Assembly: GCA_025642065.1 (NCBI GenBank)
Contig: JAODUP010000446.1
Span: 1 to 64,000, forward strand
DNA length: 64,000 nt
Origin: Paralvinella palmiformis
Lineage: Eukaryota > Annelida > Polychaeta > Terebellida > Alvinellidae
Direction of reading: 5' to 3'
Shown here piece after piece: positions 25,886 to 38,554 of this stretch. The notes beneath the pieces were generated by a model. The model saw only the letters and a program-made list of their open reading frames with translations. It did no database searches and had not been told where the DNA came from. The number at the start of each line of letters is the position of its first letter. Within the stretch, counting starts at the first letter, position 1. Made by a program: the position numbers and the translations under genes.

Positions 25886-26235
25886 AGTGGCTGCTCAAAT
25901 CTCCTCCCCCACCACTCAAACGGGAGGAGTACGGAAAGATGAAGCCGATATACCCCGAGGCTGGTCACTGTCAGAGTCTATTACGTCCTAAGTGTGTGTG
26001 TGTGTGTGGGGGGGGGGAATTAACATCCCCCTTCTTTAATTAATTAAGTGGATACGGCAGCGCCATTTAACGTGGTCAGCCATCCACGATGATGTGAGGC
26101 AAGAAATTAATCCCTGGAAAAGTTTCGACTTTTTCATGGGATCGAACCTGTGATCCTTGATGGTCAGAGGAAATCCACCCTTTAACACAAAGTGTAACGT
26201 GCTTAGCCGCTAGACCAACGGATCTAACCTTCCTG
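25886..26235 (-). mobile_element. SINE family B copy
   Basis: Matches 38940-39240 along its length: CCTCCCCCACCACTC, GAGTACGGAAAGATG, GGCAGCGCCATTTAACGTGG, ATTAATCCCTGGAAAAGTTT. Head reversed: TAGCGGCTAAGCACG with box B GATCACAGGTTCGATCCC. Interrupted by a (GT)n-G10 tract at 25994-26018. Confidence 0.8.
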
Positions 26236-26791
26236 GTATCACACCCTCGTTTAGTCAGCAAATATCAGAAACCATTAATTGCTCGACGCACTAACAAACA
26301 TTAAATATCTGGCAGATATTTCCGCTAAACAGACGTCTATATTGGACTTTTTCAGTGGAGTTTATTTATTTTATTTCTTAGATGTGAGCGAGATGATGAA
26401 TGCATGGTTATGTCTGAATGAAATTTACTTCTTGCATTTTGGAGTTAAAATTTAATACAGAAAAAAAGAGGTTTCACCATTTATTAGTATGTTTTGAGCG
26501 CACTATTAATAGATAATAAACCTTCCATTCGACAATATTTCTTGTATCACTTTAATCAGACATATTACATCATGTAAGAAACCTGGTCGGAATAACGGAT
26601 TTTCTCCGTATATGTTATTGTACATTTTCACAAATACAATACCTCGAATGGCCTCTGCTAGTAACTATGCTTTATTTTGTATTGTAAAAATGATAAGGTA
26701 GCAGCGACATCGTGTCTCGAAAACTCCAAAAATTGAACTGTTCTGTTCTGACAAATTGTTTACAAATATTATTTAAATAAGCATTAAAATA

Positions 26792-26828
<37 letters not shown>

Positions 26829-27183
26829 CGTTTTGCTGTGGTATAGAGTGAAAAGTGCCTTTAACCATTGGAGCCATAGGATGCTGATTGATGAGCTCCT
26901 ATAGTCTCTACGGGGTCCATAGATCTTAGCTTAGTGAACCTGATGAATAATACAGCACTGGAAGAAGATTTCTTAATTCTAATTCGCGATCTATTTACAC
27001 ACCAGCAACTTGTACCAATGTTACTGTTGATATTATAATAACATTAGTACTTGTAGTATTATCATGTACAATACAATAAACTGGTATTTACCAAGGTTTA
27101 CTTATGTCATGATACTACTACATTATACACTTAAATCAGTATTTAAAATTAGGTTAACTCCATTGTTTCTATGGCAACAAAGA

Positions 27184-27226
<43 letters not shown>

Positions 27227-27699
27227 AGGATATATGGTTACACGGTGTATGTCCTCATGCCAATCACAATTAAGTGTTTCTTTCATTGTCAAACATAACA
27301 TTTAAATTAATTTACAATTTGTTATACATAAAATTGTTGCTTCAAATCGATATGCATATAACAACGAGAAAAAATCGAGATGATAGACAATACGGTGTCT
27401 GACAACAAACGTTATACTAAAAATATGCACTTATGTAATTTGATGACTTTCATATTCATATTTTTAGCAACACGTCCAATTTTTATAACTCAATATTATG
27501 AAACATTTAAAATAATCGAGTTTAATATGATATTTCTACAAATAATAGTTTAGCAATATATTGAATATTTTAATACTAATAATTTATAATCGATCTCGGA
27601 GCGAGTGAATAGTATGTAACACATAGACGAAGTCATCCATGATATAATATATCGCAAATCTACAACAGTGACAGTATCCTGTGTAAACAAAAAAGGCGT

Positions 27700-27852
27700 A
27701 TATGTTACAGTTAATCCGTATAATCAAGTAATATGTATATTACCTGAAATATTCAGGTAATACGTGTATTGCTAACTGAGAATTAATACACATTACCTGA
27801 ATATTTCAGGTAATATACATATTACCTGATAATACGGATTAACTGTAACATA
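27700..27852. mobile_element. Perfectly folding hairpin element
   Basis: Arms 27700-27770 and 27785-27852 are about 95% complementary and the loop is only about 14 bases. Within each arm ATTACCTGAAATATTCAGG is itself nearly palindromic. The ends are flanked by TA, compatible with a TA-target MITE or foldback transposon. No coding capacity. Confidence 0.75.
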
Positions 27853-29220
27853 TATATATATATAGCTTGAGTTATTCTGTGATGTCATAGAGTCAAAACG
27901 AGAGCAACGTCCAGTGAACGAATAAACACATAGTCTTTCCCTGCCGTGAAATGTGCGCTCTGTGATGACCGAAAGGGTCGGATTATTGACTTGAAGTCTC
28001 CGCGCTGTGCTATATGATATCGTGACCGTATACACTGTATATTTAGGTACATTATTATGTCTTTTGTTAATTCTATTTCTGTTATTTTGATCCTATGTAA
28101 GCAAAATTAATAGTTTAAACTAGAACGAGACCACTCCGTTGGCGCCCTTAAAACGAAGTACCGAAACTGGGCATATCGACTCCTCAAGTGAAAACAATTT
28201 GTCAATAGGAAAACAATATGTTGCCACAGTTATCACTTAAATTGGAAAGGATACGTTAACTTCCAAATTCGTGTTCTGTTAATCAATTATCCAAAATAAA
28301 TAATGATCAATAGTAGTACAGGGATGACGATTTGCATTTTTGCCTGCATTTATTGGCCAAACATTACCGGGTGTTCATTCATTATTAACAAATGTGAAGT
28401 AAACAAGTTGGAGGTGACATTTGTTCAGTGAGACAGGTAAGGATCAACTGAACAACAGTTACTTAATTTGACATAAACTGTCTATTTTATCATTGCATTT
28501 TTAATTTTTTTTATCATGGCTTCAAAGCTTGTTGCGTTAGCAGCAATCTGCATTCCAAATGGAACCGTCCTGATGACAGTTATTTATCAAATCGTGAAGT
28601 GAATGTAGGCATATAGGATAAATTGCTACACCTGGAAAGATGAAAACAAACTTTGTGAACTGTACCCAGAATTGAAAACTTCCAATAAAAGAAGCTGTCA
28701 ACTTTCTGGAAGTGCACATGACCATGATTATCCACAAGCAGCAAAAGTCCAAAGAAAGACACACCTACAAAGCCAAACACCACAAGTTTTGAAATGATGA
28801 GATTAAATTGGATCATTTTAATGAACATCACAACGCGAAGTTAGCGTATGCCTTGGGTCTAGATCAGTGTGAATGGATCAAATTTAGAGCTATGACAGCT
28901 GCCAGAAATAAAGAATTTGATGCATTTCAAAACAATTGGACTGTACAAACTTGCAACAGAAGAAAAAGAACACCACACTCAAGAATTAGCCGATGATCAT
29001 GCAGGTTTTCTGGGAAATGTACACAATGTCATTTAATTAAAACTGTAGAATTCATTTTATATCTAAGTGCACCTCATGTACTTCAACCTATACATTTCCG
29101 AGAATCGGTTATATTTTACACTCAGATTTTAGGGGGGGGGGTATGGAATTGTGGCTTTGATATCTCAGCGTTTCTAGAGTATCACATCAAAATACTATAG
29201 ATGCTAATATTATACAAAAC

Positions 29221-29270
<50 letters not shown>

Positions 29271-29282
29271 TATAATATAATA

Positions 29283-29565
29283 ATAATAATGACCGAAATG
29301 GCAGTTTTTAACGTGGCTGGCAACCTCAAATGAGGGCGATGAATATGGTCTGTAATTTACAGCTTCCCCAGGGATACTAATTCTAAATAAATTTACAATT
29401 TACAATAAATGGCATATTCGGTCGAGGAAACCTTGCCAGTTGCCTGTTTGGATGAACACTCCCCTACTAAAGTGCCACGGCCGAGGCGCGAACCTCCGAC
29501 CTCCCGCACAGAATGACCAAAGCCATAGGTAAATAGTCTCACACTCTACCTATGAGGATAATATT
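29283..29565 (-). mobile_element. SINE family C, full length
   Basis: Reverse of the family: GACCGAAATGGCAGTTTTTA tail side, GTCTGTAATTTACAGCTTCC, then head with GAGGTTCGCGCCTCGG (box B-like) and TAGAGTGTGAGACTATTTAC. An (AAT)n/(AT)n tract follows the tail, as in the copy at 10780. Confidence 0.7.
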
Positions 29566-29972
29566 TATGAAATATTATATTATATTATAAACACATTAGG
29601 GATATGAAATGTATATTGTTTTCATCATTTTCTAGTTTGTCACACAGTAAATTATCACAGTGCTCACTTTGTACACAATGCTCACTTTATGCTCACCTTG
29701 TACACAATGCTCACTTTGAGCTTAATTTGTTTTAATAAATGTTTATTGATTTGGAATCACTATAATGTGAGCTGAGTTTTATTGTAGTAATGTTATAGTA
29801 GTATAATAACGTCAGTATATTTGTTTAGACAACATGGGATTAATTCTATATTATATTCTAAAGGACTCCGCAAAGGGTAAGTTTACTTTTGAATTATTAT
29901 GTCTCCTAAATATTATGTATTATTGTATATTCTAAATATTATGTATTATTGTGTATTATAAATAATGCAATT

Positions 29973-30033
<61 letters not shown>

Positions 30034-31084
30034 GTATACAAATGTTGTTATGATGTAATAATGATTTATAAATATTATGCTTTGGAATTATTCCCGAGTC
30101 CTTGTGTTTTCCCTTTCCGTCATTCATATATTTATTTATAATAAATATATGACACAAATTGCTGTCCGTGTTCGGAATATGAATGCAGTATAACGACACA
30201 ACGACAACACGTATGTTGCAAACTGTTCTTACTGTTCCTCACACTTTGAAAATAAATCATTCCTAATGTTTTTGTATTGATCACATATCAGCAGAAGTTG
30301 ACATTAATCTTCCTTTTCATTCTTGTTACACTGCCTACACATTCTACTATCTGGATCAAGACACCCGTTATTTGGGTTGTACCTACCAGTTTCTATTTTA
30401 AGTTTGTATGTACCAATTCTGAATTGTATTTATGCTTCCGTCTGTCAGTATTCTTCTTATTCAAATAAGGTTCATATCCGGTATTAGTTTTAAATAATTG
30501 GTAAGTCCTAAGTCTATTACATCCTTACTATTAAGTTTGAGGTTGTTATTTACGACTTTGTTGTACCAATATCTATCAAATTTGCCTTTTTGCCTATAAA
30601 TTATTGAACTGTTTTCTAAAGTTTAACATTAAAGTTATCATATAGTTTTGACTTGGTCAATATGTTCTGATAAAAATTACTTTCAACAGTTTGTTTTCAG
30701 CTTCAATTTGATAAATGAATAATGAGTATCGCCCCCAATTCAGAGTACACAGCGAGATCGGTCCCCTTGGAATGTACCACCAAAATTGATTTACAACATT
30801 TTAAAGGTATCCTTTCCGCCTCATCGTAATGCATCTGTATGCAGATAAGTTCTTATGCTTGTAGGTTTTGTTTCAGCAATAATGTAATAAACTATACCAT
30901 TTTTATATGCTTGGCATGAACTTTATACACACTCTAGGGAATCATATAATAAGTATTCTCATTTCAATCAGAAAATTGCACATTTAATTGAGTTTATTTA
31001 TCCGATCCCCTTTTGGATTTTTTGTACCTTTTTATATTTAGACCTGCACTTAAATTAGGATAATATATACTTATATCATATCAA

Positions 31085-32130
31085 ATTGACCAGATCTATT
31101 ATTGGCTGTTGAATATTTAGTCCATGACAAATATTCAAGGGCTGTTATTGGCTGGTGAAGATTTACTGTATATTAAATCAGCCTGGCCTGATATTAGATT
31201 GTGAACATTTACTTCTTATTAAATCGGTCAGCCTGCAATCGGCAATAAAGGAATACTGCATTTAAAATCGGTCTCTCCTGGTATTGGCAAGTGATATTTT
31301 ACTCCATGACAAATCAATCTGGCCTGCTATTGACTGCCAAATTTTCCATCATATAAATCAGTTTTTGTCGATGAAGATTTACTCCTTACCAAATCTATCT
31401 GGCCTTCAATTGGCTGGCAACTATTTACTTGGTATCAAAACAGCCTGGCCTGCTATTGGCAGGTGAAAATTGCATATAAAATCGCTCTGGCTGCTATTGG
31501 CAGGTGAAGATTGCATATAAAATCGCTCTGGCTGCTATTGGCAGGTGAAGATTGCATATAAAATCGCTCTGGCTGCTATTGGCAGGTGAAGATTGCATAT
31601 AAAATCGATCTGGCTGCTATTGGTCAACAAAGATTTAATGCAGATCAAATCGGTCTAACCGGTGAAAATTTACTGCACATCAATTTTTATGGCTTGTTAT
31701 TGACCGGCAGAAAGTTAAGTAATACTCGTCTGCCATTAGCCGGTGAATATTTATTCTATATCATATCAATTTAGCTTTCTGTTGGTAGGTAAACATTTAT
31801 TTCATATCAAACCAGTTTGGGGTCCTATTGGCTGGTGAAGATTTGCCGTATTTCGGTCTGCTACTGGCTGCTATGTATTTACTGCAGATCAAACAGGTCT
31901 GATCTGCTACAGACCGGTGAAGATTTACTTCATATCAAATCGTTATATCCGGTTATTGGCCAGCAAATCTGCTATTACCCGGTGAATATTTACCACTCAT
32001 CAAATCGGTTACGCCTACTATTGAGCGGCGAATATCTGTTTAATACTAGATCAGCCTGATCTGCTATTGGCTTGCAAATATTTAATTCATACCAAATGAC
32101 CTCAGCCGACTATTGGATGGTGCATGTTAA
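31085..32130. repeat. Degenerate tandem array with a homogeneous 41-bp core
   Basis: Roughly twenty diverged units (about 45-60 bp) built around TCTGGCCTGCTATTGGC and GTGAAGATTTACT...AAATC. At 31449-31612 four nearly identical 41-bp units follow each other (CTGGCTGCTATTGGCAGGTG start). It reads as a minisatellite that re-expanded locally. Several 60-80-codon ORFs over it are not genes. Confidence 0.85.
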
Positions 32131-32846
32131 GCCGATAACACATTTTGGCGTATGTTGGGTGATGAATAATATTTAATATAAAATTAACTTAAATTTAGCT
32201 GTTATTTGGTATTTCTTTTATATCACCCCTGTTTTGTTATTTAAGCACCATAGTTATTAATAAGTTGCTAGGTATCAATAAACAGTTATAGGATATGATA
32301 CCATCGATGGCCTGCTATGGTCCATGTTACTTCAGTTGCTCAAATAAGTATTTCCTTAACAATGTATTGGCTGACTCACTGTCTCACTACTTCACTGTAT
32401 AAAAACCTTGTGCTGATTAAAAGCTCATCTTCGCCGGTAGATATCAACATCATTTCAACCTCAAATGCAAGGCTATCGTTAATCAGGAGTTCCGTATTTG
32501 GGGATGATCCAGACCACACATTTCCAGGGTACTGAGTTGCCACCAGTAAACCTAAGAGGAACATTATCCCCCCCCCCCCCACACACACACACACAAGGAT
32601 GCCCAATTTAATGGAAAATCCGAGTTATACGGGTTTCTTTTACACTTTTTCCTAATGTAGCATCTGTTCTTTGTGACACGTTAATATCATGCCATTTAGT
32701 TTTCAAAAGGCCTAGACGTTGAGTATATCGTGTGTACTGGAGGTTACTCGTATACTGGCTAATAGTATACATTAAGGGCGTGGGACGAGCAACTATAAGT
32801 GACTGCGTGCACACAAACAAAGGAAGTAGCCAAGGTGGTCTCTCAT

Positions 32847-33015
32847 AGCTAGGGGTGTCTCCGTGGTCTAACGGTAGCGTGTTGGATCACAGATCTCGGC
32901 GTCGGCATATCTGAAGGGTGTTTCATCTTTGACTTCGCTTCATTACATTGGGAGGTCGCTCGGCCCATTTAGCCTACCACGTGCACAAAAGTGGCCGTAA
33001 AACATCAATCACCAC
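32847..33015 (+). mobile_element. SINE family A inserted in LINE C
   Basis: Flanked by the 7-bp duplication CTCTCAT (32840-32846 and 33016-33022). Head GTCTCCGTGGTCTAACGG, body GACTTCGCTTCATTAC, tail GTGGCCGTAAAACATCAATC. The box B segment is deleted. Removing the insert and one duplication restores the RT frame across GGLSSPFLFN. Confidence 0.92.
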
Positions 33016-33226
33016 CTCTCATCGCCATTCTTATTTAACCTTTTATACTAGGATGTGATGGAACGTGTTTACAGTATGACTTGTGGCATTAGGGTAAACA
33101 GTGTTTGTTATAATGTATGTTGTTATATTGATGACCTGTTATTGTGCAGCTTTACGGTAACCGGATTACAGAAGTTAATAGATGAATTGAACAATTACGT
33201 CATCAAACATGGGCTTAGCTTTAACC

Positions 33227-35272
33227 AGAGAGCTTAAATATAGAGGCGTTACTCTTGCCGCGCCATGTTGAATTTTGAACCAGTGGCGCCTCCAGCGACC
33301 GGAGGTATTTCTCAGATAAACAAAAGCTCTCTGGTTGTCCACATGTGATCGTGTACATGTGTGCTGCATGGTTGAAACGAATTGCCAATACTAGTACTAT
33401 ATGTTACATGATCACATACTCTTTTGTTAATTAACACTTTAATTGTGCACACATGATATCGAAGAAGAACAAAAACAAGCTCTGAAACTGTAAATAATTA
33501 AGTGATTTCACTGCCCCGTCACTCAATTCATAGCCTACAATTTGCGATTACTTGACGGCTGATCAGAAAATAATTGAACGTGGTTTAGGTTATTTCACAG
33601 CTTTGTGTGTGGAATGTGTATTTTTTAATGAAAACTTCCCACCATATCTTCATCATGTCCGTTTATCATATATTACCTTAAAAAAATAAGTTCATTTAAA
33701 GCCTACACCTCAATAATATAGACCATGCAATATAGACCATGTTAGAGATAGATAAATTAGTACTTTCATACAATGAGCGGCATCAAATCTCTTGTGCCAC
33801 GGGTTCATTTACAGTTACAATCAGTCATTTGTTATCAAATGGACAGAATAACCCAAATTGCTTCCAGCTCTAAACAACCACTACTACAAAAATATGACAT
33901 TTAGTCCAGATCAGTGAACTGTTTAAAGTTAGACAGAATATACCCAGAGATGTAATAGACACATGCATTGACTACTGTAACAGATAACACCAGTAAACCT
34001 GTAACCAAGATATTGGCCTGTTTACATGGTATCTCATCATCATAAAACTTCAAGGACTGGAACAGAACAATATCTTGTAAAATAATTACTTGAACCAAGT
34101 GCATACACAATGTGTAAACACATGTTTTCCTTTTTTTCAAGTTGGTTATTTGATGTGATATGCATTTAATTTATGAAGAAAAGTATACCAAGTAAACCAC
34201 ATGAGCTGAACATTCAAGTACTAATTCAGGTGCTGGTAATCCTTTTTTGTATTAAGATATGAAATGGGCTGACAAAATTTCGTGGATTTGATGCCTTGTT
34301 TCTTATTTAATTAATTTTATAATACCAATTTTCACCATTAATATTTATAAATATTAATTCCCATCACAGCTGGCCCTGTCTCCTATATAGGTCTCCTATC
34401 TATTAATACCTTCCTCTTTGATTTCAATGGATGCGTGAGGTGGATTTGGTACATCAAAATAGTTGGAATAGCATTCTAGATAAGGTGTCTGCTTCATGAA
34501 TTCCGTTTCAGTGAAATACATATCATACATTCTACAATTAGTATTCAAGTAATTTAAATCTTTCCTCATCATATATCTAAACGACAACAATTAATAACCC
34601 ATCTTTTACTTCTGTCAATAGAAAAAATAACAAAATGAATGTTTCTACCACTAGTTGAGGTATTTAATAATTAATTTCATAACATTTAAATTATAAATAG
34701 AAGTCCATATATATCTATAAGTATCAACTGCTTACGATTAAAAATTAATATGGATGCGGGTGATCTTAATATACTCAGCTACTTATAATTACTGTAATTA
34801 GGGAAAAATTATCTGATTATAGTAATGCAATTTTAGAAGTCCAATTATATTATTAACAATAACAAAGTGCCAAACCCCCCCCCCAGTGGCTCCAGTACAT
34901 GTACTCTTACATACTCATTTTGTGATTAAGAGGTTGATATTGTTCAATAAAATTTAATAAGATTTTGTCTGAAACAAATATAAATCTTGCTTGGGCCTAC
35001 TGCTTGGGTCATGTCAAGTAGGGGAGTGTCTTCTTCAAATTGTTATGCTTATTTTTTAAATATCCTTTATTTTAAAAGCTAATTTTTACACTAGCTTTCA
35101 TTTCCTTTCGTGAAAGTCTTTATTTGTGCATACTTTTCCTGTTACTGCAGCCGAAAGCGACGCAGAATGAACCAGCGCCATTAGGAAGCTGTCCGTGAAA
35201 ACCTATCCCCGGTCGCCAGAGGCGCCCCATGTTAAAACGGGAAGTAACACGTCTTGTTATAAACAGTCTTTG
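33227..35272 (-). mobile_element. P-element-like DNA transposon with THAP remnant, inserted in LINE C
   Basis: Bounded by an 8-9-bp direct repeat CTTTAACC (33219-33226 and 35273-35280), the duplication size of P elements. Imperfect inverted termini, about 65 bp, share GTTACT, CATGTT and GGCGCCTC-GCGACCGG. Removal restores the LINE frame (LSFN joined to PAKTK). Near the right end the minus strand encodes a THAP-like start, FCVAFGCSNRKS, interrupted by a stop. Minus-strand pieces at 34396-34590 and 33901-34140 (with VYYISGYIL, like a transposase YxAGY motif) may be transposase remnants. Confidence 0.65.
35120..35245 (-). pseudogene. Broken THAP zinc-finger start
   Basis: Reading left from an ATG in the terminal repeat, the frame runs MGRLWRPGIGFHG... 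to SFCVAFGCSNRKSMHK and a TAA. C-x4-C-S-N-R is the opening of the C2CH THAP domain. A one-base shift after the stop gives KDFHERK, where THAP proteins have FHxFP. The distal Cys and His ligands were not found. Confidence 0.5.
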
Positions 35273-35840
35273 CTTTAACCCTGCCAAGACCAAGTGCGCA
35301 ACATTTGGCAACGGCCCATTTCAATGACAGATTATGACATATGATTGGTGAATTTCTGGATGAGAACGTTCATATTTTATATCTTAGTATGATTCTGGCA
35401 ATTGATGCGAAGAGCCATGATGAGGTACGTATTAAAACTACGAGTAGAACACTCTATGCATTACAAGGAGATGGTTTATGTATAAACGGAGCTAAACCAT
35501 CTAACATCACTCATATGTTTAGTGCAGCTGTACTCCCAGTCCTATTATACGGTTTACAATGTGTGTGACAAAATAAGTCTGTCATGAAAAATGTTGAAAT
35601 GTTACAACCAAAGCTATTAAATCTGAATTAGGCTTGAAAAAATATTGTCGCAATGTACCGATCATTGTTACAAGTTTTCAAAATACCTCCTGCATAAACA
35701 ACCACAGTACTACAGGAGTTGATGTTATACCGCTCCATGTTCTTATCCAGATCTCGATGTCATAAGTTTTATAAGTTTTTATTATCGTAACATCTGCAAA
35801 ATATGTTATCTAGTCAAAGAAACTCAGTTCTAGAATCATC

Positions 35841-36617
35841 TCTACGTGTAACAAGCATGGCATATCTCTTGTAGGGTTTCTGCGTGATGAAAATTACGTT
35901 AAACGCCAAATATGCAAGCTGAAGAAATACCCACAAGATGTCATGACAGATTTTGTTGCCTTTTTGCTGGATTCTTGTAACATTAGGAGTCATATTCGAA
36001 CCGTGATAAGCACACTCCATTTTAGGATATTAACTGATTCGGTAACTTGTAAGTTTTAAATGTATTGCGTATGTATATTTCATTCTGCATATGTATTGTA
36101 TACAGATGTACAATCTCTCCAATGGAGGCAAAAATTAATATAATACCCCATTAACTAACTTACGAAGGATGCCATCGACTGCAGCCAATGTTGAATGCGG
36201 CCCGCTATGTTATACCTAATTTCATCACGTTTAAAATATAATTGCTGTAATTATGATGGCTTGGACACCGAAAATAATAAAGTGTAATTGAGTTGGATAT
36301 AAATGATTCTAATTGTAATTAATTCAATCTGTCCTGGTTTTATTTTCATCGCATTATGTTGTATTTGTCACATCAATTGATAGGTACGGTAAATAGACGT
36401 ATACATAAGTAGAAACTTTACAAGATTTACAATAGCGGTTTCCGTTTATTCGCATTTATTTCTGATACAGATGGATGTAAACATATTTACATTACCTACA
36501 TATTAAAAGAACATGCATGTCAACATTATTTACATTAAATGAAATGTTATGTACAATTCTACACAATGTACACAAAACGCATTTACATTTTTTTACATTT
36601 TTTACACGGTATACGGA
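35841..36617. other. Intergenic, nothing recognised
   Basis: Possible further decay of LINE C up to about 36050; otherwise featureless. Confidence 0.5.
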
Positions 36618-36742
36618 TTATATACATATACACATTATATTCATATTATATACATATACACATTATATTCATATTATATACATATACACATTATATTCAT
36701 ATTATATACATATACACGTTATATTCATATTATATACATATT
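36618..36742. repeat. 28-bp tandem repeat, about 4.5 units
   Basis: Unit ATACACATTATATTCATATT plus ATATACAT. Because 28 is not a multiple of 3, all three frames stay open and produce three overlapping YIHI/YSYY-type ORFs that are artefacts. Confidence 0.9.
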
Positions 36743-36788
36743 TGCCTTGTATATACACAAACGCATTTTCTTTTTACACACCAACACT

Positions 36789-37499
36789 TTATCGCAATAT
36801 TGGATACGCATAAATATGTATAGGTGGAAGTGGTAAATCCACAGAATGGCATGGATTAACATGTCCAGCTGTAATATCATTGTCTGGAATGAGGCTCACA
36901 TAATCTACGCGTGAGATAACGGTTCCAGGTGCTATACGACTCCAATAGCCACACATGTCACACGTGACAACAAGACTTTTCGCTCTCACAGACCTTCCAA
37001 CATTTTATTTAAAAAGTGCAGAAGATCTTCCTCTTACTAACAAAAAAATATAGAAGATTTTGTGCTTGAAAAAAATGTCCAGTTTTAGACCTTCCAATAT
37101 TTTAATAATAAAATACACAATATTTTCTTCCGACAGAAAAAAAACCCTCAGAGTTCTGCAATGTTCTCAGCACATTTCCGCTGCGTTGTAGATGCCTGTG
37201 GGGCGCTTGGCCCCCTGCAATAAAATCCCGCGTTGGACGGAATTCGTGGCACTCTCGGTCAACGTTGATCTTGCAGTGCAGCATATATATCTGTGGGTGG
37301 TCATCTTTTGAGAGAGAGAGTTGAGATATCTCATTGCCTGCACTGCCACAGTCATGTCGTCATCCGGCTTCTGGTTTGCAACCTCTTTGAGACTGATCAC
37401 TGTCACGTCTCGGGCAGCAGTGATGACCTCTGTTTTCACGAAGTTGCCCATGTAGCTACGGAGCATATCGTCCACATTGGATGCCAACTGCAACATCAT
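36789..37499 (-). other. Unrecognised coding-like segments
   Basis: Two minus-strand frames look protein-like. One at 37167-37499 has SNVDDMLRSYMGNFVKTEV and KPDDDMTVAVQAMRYLNSL. The other at 36789-36989 has VVTCDMCGYWSRIAPGTVIS and NPCHSVDLPLPP. Between them AGACCTTCCAA-ATTTTA is duplicated (36998 and 37085). GC is higher than in the flanks. I cannot name a family; an exogenous-element or pseudogene origin is possible. Confidence 0.3.
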
Positions 37500-38554
37500 G
37501 CAACCTTCTGGAACAAGATAATGAAACTGTTTAGGATATTATGGGAACAGTTTAAGTTGAAATAGTATTCCCATCGGAGAGCATGCTATATGTAGCCCAA
37601 ATGGTGCTCCAGAGCTAATCCATCCGAGCTGAGGGCCTCTTATACGTATTAGCGCCCTTGCACGGATGGTGCACAAACTTAAAACAAATACCGTATTAAA
37701 CAACGAAACGTCCGAGATTGAACGAGATCTGGGCGTGTTTGGTTCGACAGGGGGAACCACCTCCTCCCTAATAGCTCTGGTGCTGCTTTCAACTATATTT
37801 TAATTTATTTTTGACGCTTTATCGGAAGACTTGGAAGGTCTGCTCTTACAGCTTTGTGACACGGCAATCCAGGATGCTTCGGAGCCATGATGATCGCATT
37901 CATACTTTTTCTAGTTTGGGGATTGATCTCATGCTCTCGTTTACTGGGCAGAGCCGAAGTAAATTCACAGATTATGGCTGTGAATTCATAGATAACGGCT
38001 GCGTTCAGATACAGTATTGGAGTTCCCGAACTCAGAGTAGACCTACTCCTACTCAATTAACACGTTCTCGTAACTTAGACCAGCTGCTTGTTTTATTTTC
38101 CTTTTATGTTACCTCTCCTATGATTAGCCAACAACAATGGAAACTAAAAACTGCCCGTTTTTTTTAGCTTTGAAGATAATTATTCGGTGATTGATTAGCT
38201 CGAGTAGATCTTCTCCAACTCAGTTAACACATTCTCGAAACCTAGACCATCTGTGTTATAGTTTTGTTGGTTTTTTATTTTGCTTTGGAGTGATATTTTC
38301 TATGAATATTAGTTATTTTTATGTAATAATAATAATAATATTACTTGGACTTTACATGCATTTTTGCTTCAATGCATTTATATTTATCGTTTTCGTATAA
38401 CGGCGGACATATTCATGCATTTAAGAAAACGTGAAATGATCAGTGTTTTTACGTCTACAACACATTTATAAACAATGGTGAAAAAGAAGGTTCGTATTAT
38501 ACATGGGCCGTAAACAAAAACATGGCCGCGTTCGACATAAGTCCTTATTATTAT
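37500..38554. other. Intergenic with a diverged local duplication
   Basis: CTCAATTAACACGTTCTCG near 38053 and CTCAGTTAACACATTCTCG near 38219 begin two similar stretches of about 45 bp, 166 bp apart. ORFs of 73-118 codons over 37539-38167 exist on both strands without resemblance. Confidence 0.5.

Larger units (their letters stand above)
26236..31084. other. Intergenic between listed repeats
   Basis: (AT)n plus (GT)n at 26791-26828, (AT)n at 27187-27223, 29225-29262 and 29974-30028. Around 28530-29000 both strands hold short open frames (a hydrophobic minus frame at 28580-28831, a charged plus frame at 28808-28996) that could be a decayed element, with no family recognised. TGCTCACTTTGTACACAA is tandemly repeated at 29661-29715. 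Confidence 0.55.
32730..35840 (+). mobile_element. Non-LTR retrotransposon (LINE type C), broken by two insertions
   Basis: Reverse-transcriptase pieces in order: GSSQGGLS (32822-32845), SPFLFNL (33023 on), YIDDLLLCSFTVTGLQKLID (the YxDD motif, 33120 on), HGLSFN to 33226, AKTKCATFG from 35281, then VRIKTTSRTLYALQGDGLCI and SAAVLPVLLYGLQCV to 35568. A stop after LFNLLY and later decay show it is dead. SINE A and a P-like transposon interrupt it. Outer boundaries are approximate. Confidence 0.8.

Noticed and set aside
36517..36836. Three overlapping 94-98-codon ORFs
   Set aside because: All arise from a 28-bp tandem repeat that is open in all three frames.
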